This document shows positions 14,263 through 18,206 of a stretch of 18,206 bases of DNA, one piece after another. Numbering within the stretch: the stretch's first letter is position 1; each line of letters opens with the position of its first letter. This DNA comes from a bacterium (GTDB taxonomy: Bacteria > JAJVIF01 > JAGGVT01), in assembly GCA_021157815.1 (NCBI GenBank), contig JAGGVT010000052.1, positions 1 through 18,206 on the forward strand, read 5' to 3'. The notes under the pieces are model-generated. The model saw only the letters and a program-made list of their open reading frames with translations. It was not told the DNA's origin and searched no databases. A program made the translations under genes and the position numbers.

Positions 14263-16368
14263 CTAGAAATCTGTCACATTAATCCGATAAAACCGACCAT
14301 CGTTCAACCCGCAGCCCCTTTCGGATATGAAATACAGATACTCACGAGAAGAGGAAATATATTTCTTATAGAAAGCAGGGGAATAATCGCGCGCAGGATG
14401 GTATGTGATTCTGTCCAGTTTTTTAGTATCAATGTTAAGGACAAATATATCAGTATTGCCTGAATCTTTTTCAACAGTAAATGAGATTAATTCTTCTTCG
14501 GCGGAAACATCAAAATCGCGAATATGATTTGGACTTTGATATAGCGTTTCAAAAAGAGCGCCATCATCTGTGATGTCAATACGTTTGATATTGCAGTGTT
14601 CATTGCCTTTTTCAATGCAGTATATATTCCCGGATGATTTAATCCGAGTAGCATAGACGCCATTAAATACCTTCTCATCGAGTGTGCCATTTGAAGATAT
14701 CTGGATATGAGTTTTATATTCGCCATCGGCTAATGCTGATACCGCCAGTATTGATGATGTTTCCTGAAACATGTAATCAAGATTGACAATGTAGCCAATG
14801 CTTTGGAATTTCTCCAAATCAAATTCGTTATCAGTTAGAATTTTAGTGCCGTGCATTATTCTAATAAATTCGGATTTGCTGTTAGACGACAGGCATACTA
14901 ATCTACGATCCCATTTCTTATATTGATAACACGGCATGAATTGGTCATCTGGAAACTGGTGAGCGTATCTGGCAAGATTTATATCATAATTGCCATTACT
15001 TATCTGGCTAAAATATATGATACCCTTTGAAACCCTCAATTCATCCGGGAATCCTGTTGTGGAAATTCCTGTGACAGGCTCAATCTTGTCATTTACAGAA
15101 TAATCACTGGAAAGAGAATAGGGGATTACAAGCGAAACTAACAATATGGAAATTACCGCAAATCCTGCATATCTTCGATTAATTGAATGTCTAAAATAAT
15201 GCAGTATTACTGCAAATACACAAATAATGCAGATTAATTCAATGTAGTCTATATGATAAAAATATCCGAATATCAAAAATGTGAAAATGCTTATAAACAT
15301 GAAAACCACATAAATGCTCAGCAGTCTTGAAATAACCAGAAAGGGTGGGATTAATAAAACATACTGGTATGATGATGTTACCGGAGAGACAAGCATCGAT
15401 GCCATCAGAAAGAAAGAAGCGCAATCGACATCATTAACTCGCTTGTCGTTTCGCATGGCTGAACTGATGAATGAAAATAAGGCAATCAAAATCAGTGATA
15501 TAAACATCCTCAGGAAACTAAACATGAAAGGTGAATTGAATGCAGGTTCCTGATTTCGAAAAGGGTCATGTACAAAGAGATTCCTCAGCAGCACTGTATA
15601 TGATCTGAAACCGTGATGAAATGGATTTTGAATTTCACCGGACAGAGTGGCGGGAAGGACAAGATTGAAATAAGGCTCGTATATCTCAGGGCTTATCGAA
15701 TAGATAACAAGATGAGGTATCGTAAATCCAATAACCATTCCGGTAACGATTTTCCAACGCCTGCTCATGATAGCAGGAATAATCATAAACAGCGGGAACG
15801 GTTTAACCGATGATGCCAAACCGATTATAACTCCCGCTGCAAGATGCCTGTTTTTATGCCACAGGAACAATCCAAGCGACACCATGAAAAGAATAAACAG
15901 ATATGCCTGACCCATAAGAATATTATTGAATACAGGGGTTACGAACGAAAGTCCCAGAAGAAGAACAATATGAAATCGTATGTTATACGTTCTATGTAAT
16001 AGGTAAATAGATCCAATAAGAAAAAGCAAATTAAGAACTGACCAGAGCGATTTAGCCGCATCAGGTTTAAGTAAAGTTACAGGTGCATAGAGTATAAGCG
16101 TTGGCGGTGTGTGAGGAACGTATGAAACAATCGTGTTTTCAATGCCGTAAATGTTCGCTTGGCGCTTTAGATGCCGATTGTCGTAGATATTGGACAGGTT
16201 TTTGCCATCAGAAAACATACTCGATGCAGTATAGTAATTTGCGAAATCGGATTTATTTTTCGAAATATCGGAAAGCAGGAAAAGCGATAAATATATGATA
16301 AACAATACAATTAAAGCAATTAGTATGATATCCCTGTGATTAATTATTTTTTCGATATTGTGAATCAT
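14263..16368 (-). CDS. GT87 (DUF2029) membrane glycosyltransferase fused to a TolB/PD40-like domain
   Basis: A protein of 701 residues from ATG 16368. The N-terminal approx. 420 residues are a polytopic GT-C enzyme of the GT87/DUF2029 type: catalytic-loop Asp in SDFANYYTA (about 40-48), TPPTLILYAPVTLLKPDAAKSLW, NNILMGQAYLFILF and LAAGVIIGLASSVKPFPLFMI match this family, which uses polyprenyl-phosphate sugars on the outer face of the membrane. The remaining approx. 280 residues are soluble and rich in beta strands, with repeats such as DFDVSAEEELISFTVEKDSG, DIFVLNIDTKKLDRIT and SPAF...YLYFISERG that resemble PD40/TolB propeller blades. That fusion is uncommon in my experience. An alternative TTG start at 16395 would add 9 residues and overlap the upstream gene; the ATG has a weak SD (CTGGAA) and leaves a 13-bp gap. 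Second gene of the operon. Confidence 0.82.
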   Translation of the reverse strand: MIHNIEKIINHRDIILIALIVLFIIYLSLFLLSDISKNKSDFANYYTASSMFSDGKNLSNIYDNRHLKRQANIYGIENTIVSYVPHTPPTLILYAPVTLLKPDAAKSLWSVLNLLFLIGSIYLLHRTYNIRFHIVLLLGLSFVTPVFNNILMGQAYLFILFMVSLGLFLWHKNRHLAAGVIIGLASSVKPFPLFMIIPAIMSRRWKIVTGMVIGFTIPHLVIYSISPEIYEPYFNLVLPATLSGEIQNPFHHGFRSYTVLLRNLFVHDPFRNQEPAFNSPFMFSFLRMFISLILIALFSFISSAMRNDKRVNDVDCASFFLMASMLVSPVTSSYQYVLLIPPFLVISRLLSIYVVFMFISIFTFLIFGYFYHIDYIELICIICVFAVILHYFRHSINRRYAGFAVISILLVSLVIPYSLSSDYSVNDKIEPVTGISTTGFPDELRVSKGIIYFSQISNGNYDINLARYAHQFPDDQFMPCYQYKKWDRRLVCLSSNSKSEFIRIMHGTKILTDNEFDLEKFQSIGYIVNLDYMFQETSSILAVSALADGEYKTHIQISSNGTLDEKVFNGVYATRIKSSGNIYCIEKGNEHCNIKRIDITDDGALFETLYQSPNHIRDFDVSAEEELISFTVEKDSGNTDIFVLNIDTKKLDRITYHPARDYSPAFYKKYISSSREYLYFISERGCGLNDGRFYRINVTDF

Positions 16369-16381
16369 TTTGATTCCAGCT

Positions 16382-17998
16382 CTAAGGATGAACAATCGTT
16401 ACTTCGTCATAAACACTTTCAGGGATGCGATAAATCCTGACCGTTGGGCCAACATACTTCTCTGACGGTTCAACTTCGTGAACCAGTTCACCAATCGATT
16501 CAAGCGAGTCGTAGTAATTGCGCCAGACTTTGTAGATATCCGGAAATGATGTCTGGCTGGGCGATCCGGGTTGATATCGTGAGTAAACTCCTGAGTTGAT
16601 AATCACATATTCAGGTTTGTTTTTTACAATCAAATCAAGCGGTGAATCCTTAGTGCGAAAACTAGTGCCGTACCACGGAGTTATGATGAAAAACAAATAT
16701 GCCGGTTCATTGAAATATGCGCTTTGAATATGCTGCTGTTTTAGATAAGGCCCATCTTTTTCGATAGCAAGCTTTGATCCACGCGGGATATTTCGGTTAA
16801 TCCATGCGCGAGCGACCTCGCGTGTGTCGGGTTTAAGGCTTTCACTATATATCTTCGCGCAGGATATTATGGGCTGAATCAGAAGCACAGCGAGAACGAC
16901 AATACCAAATGAACGATGATAGAGCGAACGTGAAAAAAAATATCGAATAAAAACGGTTGAAAACAAGAGCGCGAATATCAACAATGGAATCGCGTATCTA
17001 TCGGCAGTTACAGGCCATTGTCCATGTAAGATAAGGATTAAAAGCGGAAATGTAATTAACGCGATTGTCCAAATCTTGTTATTTCTGAAAGATATGAGTA
17101 ACCCAATTATTCCAGCAATGAAAAACATCCATCCAGTGCCGTTGATTAAATGCCTGATAAGTTCAACCGATGGATGCCGTCCCGCCTCCATCCCGATATG
17201 ACCCTCGCCAAGGTGAAATGAAATCTCCTTGAACTGAAATACAAACTGCGAGAAATCAATAATTATGAACGGATTGAAAACGAAAAACGAGACAAGGAAG
17301 GATGTGAAGATATATATTAGAGATTTGAGTTTAAATTTTTCCTTTGGCAGCGTGTCTGCGAAATAGATGATCAAAAGCGGGATTATCATTAGGGCATAAT
17401 TGTATTTGGTCGCGGTGGCGAGTCCCGCCATGACCGCTGCCCAGTAGATAAACGATGCTTTCTTATCTTTAAAATGATAGATGGATAAAAAGTAAATCGA
17501 CACGCTTGCGAAAAACAGCGCTGGAATATCGGGAGTAATATACTGCCCGTGTTTGATTAAAAGTGGCGTAATCGAGGCAAGGCACAATACAAAGAGCGCT
17601 GATTTATTATCAAGCCAGTTCTTCACAGTCAGATAGAAAAAGTACCCGATTCCAGTGCTCATCGCGGCGACAAGCAATCGTCCCCAGTAGTGGAACTCGC
17701 CACGGTGAGTTGAATAGTACTTAAAATAGTCCTCACCGTTATTGAACGTTCCGGCAATTTTTCCAAGCAGGTAGATAATCTCATACTCGATTGCCAGAAG
17801 GTACATCAGAAGCGAAGGCCAGTGGAAGAAGTGAGGATTGTAATCGCCGTTTAAAACTACACTGACAGCGCGCGAAACAACGATAGGCTCATCCGGATGA
17901 TAAATCCCCGGAAGTCCATGCCTGATTCCGATTAATCTCAGCACGAATCCGAACACAAGAATAAAAGCAACCAAAAGGCTTTCTCGTTTAATCCTCAT
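16382..17998 (-). CDS. GT39-like (PMT/ArnT-type) polytopic glycosyltransferase
   Basis: A 538-residue integral membrane protein of the GT-C, PMT/GT39 group, transferring sugar from polyprenyl-phosphate donors to protein, lipid or polymer acceptors at the outer membrane face. After the first membrane segment (about 8-25) comes the catalytic-loop Asp-Glu pair, D36-E37, in GIYHPDEPIVVSRA, followed by FHWPSLLMYLLAIEY, typical of the family. About ten further hydrophobic segments extend to about residue 360 (AVLLIQPIISCAKIYSE). A soluble C-terminal part (about 370-538) follows with NRNIPRGSKLAIEKDGPY and PEYVIINSGVYSRYQPG, as in the periplasmic domains of this family. Acceptor unknown. First gene of a minus-strand pair; the start ATG at 17998 has no clear SD, so initiation may be leaderless or weak. 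The next gene starts 13 bp after its stop. Confidence 0.9.
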   Translation of the reverse strand: MRIKRESLLVAFILVFGFVLRLIGIRHGLPGIYHPDEPIVVSRAVSVVLNGDYNPHFFHWPSLLMYLLAIEYEIIYLLGKIAGTFNNGEDYFKYYSTHRGEFHYWGRLLVAAMSTGIGYFFYLTVKNWLDNKSALFVLCLASITPLLIKHGQYITPDIPALFFASVSIYFLSIYHFKDKKASFIYWAAVMAGLATATKYNYALMIIPLLIIYFADTLPKEKFKLKSLIYIFTSFLVSFFVFNPFIIIDFSQFVFQFKEISFHLGEGHIGMEAGRHPSVELIRHLINGTGWMFFIAGIIGLLISFRNNKIWTIALITFPLLILILHGQWPVTADRYAIPLLIFALLFSTVFIRYFFSRSLYHRSFGIVVLAVLLIQPIISCAKIYSESLKPDTREVARAWINRNIPRGSKLAIEKDGPYLKQQHIQSAYFNEPAYLFFIITPWYGTSFRTKDSPLDLIVKNKPEYVIINSGVYSRYQPGSPSQTSFPDIYKVWRNYYDSLESIGELVHEVEPSEKYVGPTVRIYRIPESVYDEVTIVHP

Positions 17999-18067
17999 GA
18001 ACGAATTGTATCAAATGGAAAATGAAATAGCAGAAGGTTTTAGAGCCTGTAGGGAAAGGTCATTTTT

Positions 18068-18118
18068 CCATCTCATCCCCCCCTTAATCCCCCCGCGAGC
18101 GGGGTGAGTTTTTTTTTG
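18068..18118. other. GC-rich hairpin with T9 tail upstream of the glycosyltransferase operon
   Basis: C-runs followed by CCCCGC-GA-GCGGGG (about 18092-18105) form a short perfect stem, then TGAG and a run of nine T. On the plus strand this has intrinsic-terminator form, yet no plus-strand gene ends in the window before it. The CTCATCCCC and GGGGTGAG flanks can extend the pairing. It may be a dispersed C-rich repeat copy in the 208-bp upstream gap (17999-18206), which otherwise holds only a possible minus-strand TATAAT at 18125-18120. Confidence 0.5.
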
Positions 18119-18169
18119 CATTATAAACAATATATCTGATCTATATACTATCGAAGGGGAGAAACAACA

Positions 18170-18206
18170 CTCTCCCTCCCCGCTCGTCGAAGACCCTGAG
18201 CGTAGC
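18170..18206. repeat. Left edge of a probable dispersed intergenic repeat
   Basis: The last bases (TCCCCGCTCGTCGAAGACCC and the following TGAGCGTAGC) read like the TCGAAG...CCTGAGCGTAG class of short palindromic intergenic repeats common in bacterial genomes. The element is cut by the window edge, so its partner arm cannot be seen. Confidence 0.4.

Noticed and set aside
14209-14463. 84-residue plus-strand ORF after the CoA-transferase gene, considered as a B subunit remnant
   Set aside because: It shows no CoA-transferase B motifs and lies almost wholly antisense to the well-supported C-terminus of the GT87 fusion.

Overview
The window (about 42% G+C by eye, AT-rich intergenic DNA, good Shine-Dalgarno sites and TATAAT boxes) comes from a bacterium with a Gram-negative-type or at least secretory envelope. 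It has Sec signal peptides, a lipoprotein, two GT-C glycosyltransferases and a bacterial-type ProRS. A cluster of [4Fe-4S] ATPase-activator and HgdA/B-like proteins, plus a cobalamin-dependent radical SAM enzyme, suggests an anaerobe. The mix of gene families and dispersed intergenic repeats is typical of uncultured lineages. I cannot assign a phylum, and no rRNA or tRNA gene was seen.

Layout. 1-136: nested dispersed repeats ending in an ATTCCGGG hairpin. 226-3252 (+): a small Tyr/Asn-rich secreted protein and a penicillin-acylase-family Ntn hydrolase. 3423-5288 (+): a lipoprotein of the type I phosphodiesterase/alkaline phosphatase superfamily. 5300-5459: a 20-unit array of an 8-bp repeat. 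5596-7074 (+): a B12-binding radical SAM protein. 7305-9053 (+): prolyl-tRNA synthetase (proS), ending at a 35-bp perfect palindrome. 9161-9320: a second 20-unit array of the same 8-mer in inverted orientation, which runs into the 3' end of the minus-strand DUF502 membrane protein gene (9300-9959). 10232-13383 (+): a tight three-gene operon (DUF2229-type protein, HgdB-like protein, BadF-type ATPase). 13461-14204 (+): a lone glutaconate-CoA-transferase-A-like gene. 14263-17998 (-): a two-gene glycosyltransferase operon, GT39-like then GT87-like. 17999-18206: GC-rich hairpin and the edge of a dispersed repeat.

How genes may work together. The three-gene operon looks like a split form of the large multidomain 2-hydroxyacyl-CoA dehydratase activases. 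An ATPase with bridging-cluster cysteines would drive low-potential electrons into a pair of related three-cysteine proteins. The adjacent CoA-transferase subunit hints at acyl-CoA chemistry, but no partner B subunit and no obvious separate dehydratase are visible. The two glycosyltransferases are probably co-transcribed polyprenyl-phosphate-sugar-dependent membrane enzymes for envelope glycans. The acylase and phosphodiesterase act outside the cytoplasm.

The least ordinary features are the matched pair of inverted 8-bp arrays bracketing the radical SAM-proS segment (one of which supplies the last codons and stop of the DUF502 gene), the Thr in place of the usual Ser nucleophile in the acylase, the permuted activase operon, and the GT87-beta-propeller-like fusion. 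No strong evidence for a wholly new defence or mobile system was found.
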